A stretch of 14,188 nt of DNA. Origin: Rheinheimera sp. GTDB taxonomy: Bacteria; Pseudomonadota; Gammaproteobacteria; Enterobacterales; Alteromonadaceae. This document shows positions 14,179-14,188 of the stretch, in pieces; the first letter of the stretch is position 1; each line of letters opens with the position of its first letter. The stretch covers positions 1-14,188 of the forward strand of contig NZ_JAIWOI010000338.1 in NCBI RefSeq assembly GCF_020217005.1, written 5' to 3'. The translations under genes and the position numbers were made by a program. The notes beneath the pieces were generated by a model. It ran no database searches. It was not told where the DNA came from and saw nothing but the letters and a program-made list of their open reading frames with translations.

Positions 14179-14188
14179 AGCGTTCTAT

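Noticed and set aside
1..14188. tRNA genes, CRISPR array, insertion sequence or prophage
   Set aside because: No cloverleaf-like sequence, no spaced direct repeats and no transposase or integrase coding sequence were seen; the window is core genes plus short repeats.

Overview
The window looks like chromosomal core DNA of a free-living gammaproteobacterium, most like the Alteromonadales/Rheinheimera group. The reasons are a trpE-G-D-CF-B-A operon with split trpG and trpD and fused trpCF, the rnm-yciO-scpA-scpB-rluB neighbourhood next to trp, a leader-peptide attenuator, and ERIC-like and REP-like repeats. The genus is an inference; the class is well supported.

Layout. Bases 1-524 (minus) hold the N-terminal part of a membrane sugar-phosphate transferase of exopolysaccharide synthesis, cut by the window edge. 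Its AT-rich upstream region runs to about 1088. Bases 1160-7775 (minus) are a complete tryptophan operon in which nearly every junction overlaps or is a few bases apart, so translation is coupled. Bases 7776-8343 are a divergent control region. On the plus strand, 8344-12579 carries rnm (RNase AM), yciO, scpA, scpB and rluB. Bases 12766-12960 are a small unrecognised protein with its own terminator. Bases 13086-14083 are a two-gene unit: an Asp/Glu-type amino-acid racemase and a small unrecognised acidic protein.

The most notable feature is the trp control region. Reading the minus strand, there are two separate Trp-rich leader peptides in series, each followed by its own hairpin terminator: a 17-residue peptide with Trp-Trp-Trp, then a 16-residue peptide with Trp-His-Trp-Trp. 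In both, the 5' strand of the antiterminator is the last two bases of the leader stop codon plus CGGGC. A ribosome finishing the leader would therefore cover it, and a ribosome stalled at Trp codons would expose it. One good promoter (TTGACG, 17-base spacer, TTTTAT) lies ahead of the first leader. This looks like a tandem attenuator placing two tryptophan-sensing gates before trpE.

Repeats are the second theme. A perfect 27-bp-arm palindrome at 12584-12641 recurs as a 51-bp identical copy at 14060-14110 and as a covarying relative at 1089-1141. All three sit at the 3' end of a transcription unit. The last copy supplies seven codons and the stop of the final gene. Two ERIC-like elements lie end to end between scpA and scpB; the first keeps ERIC-like ends around an unrelated core.
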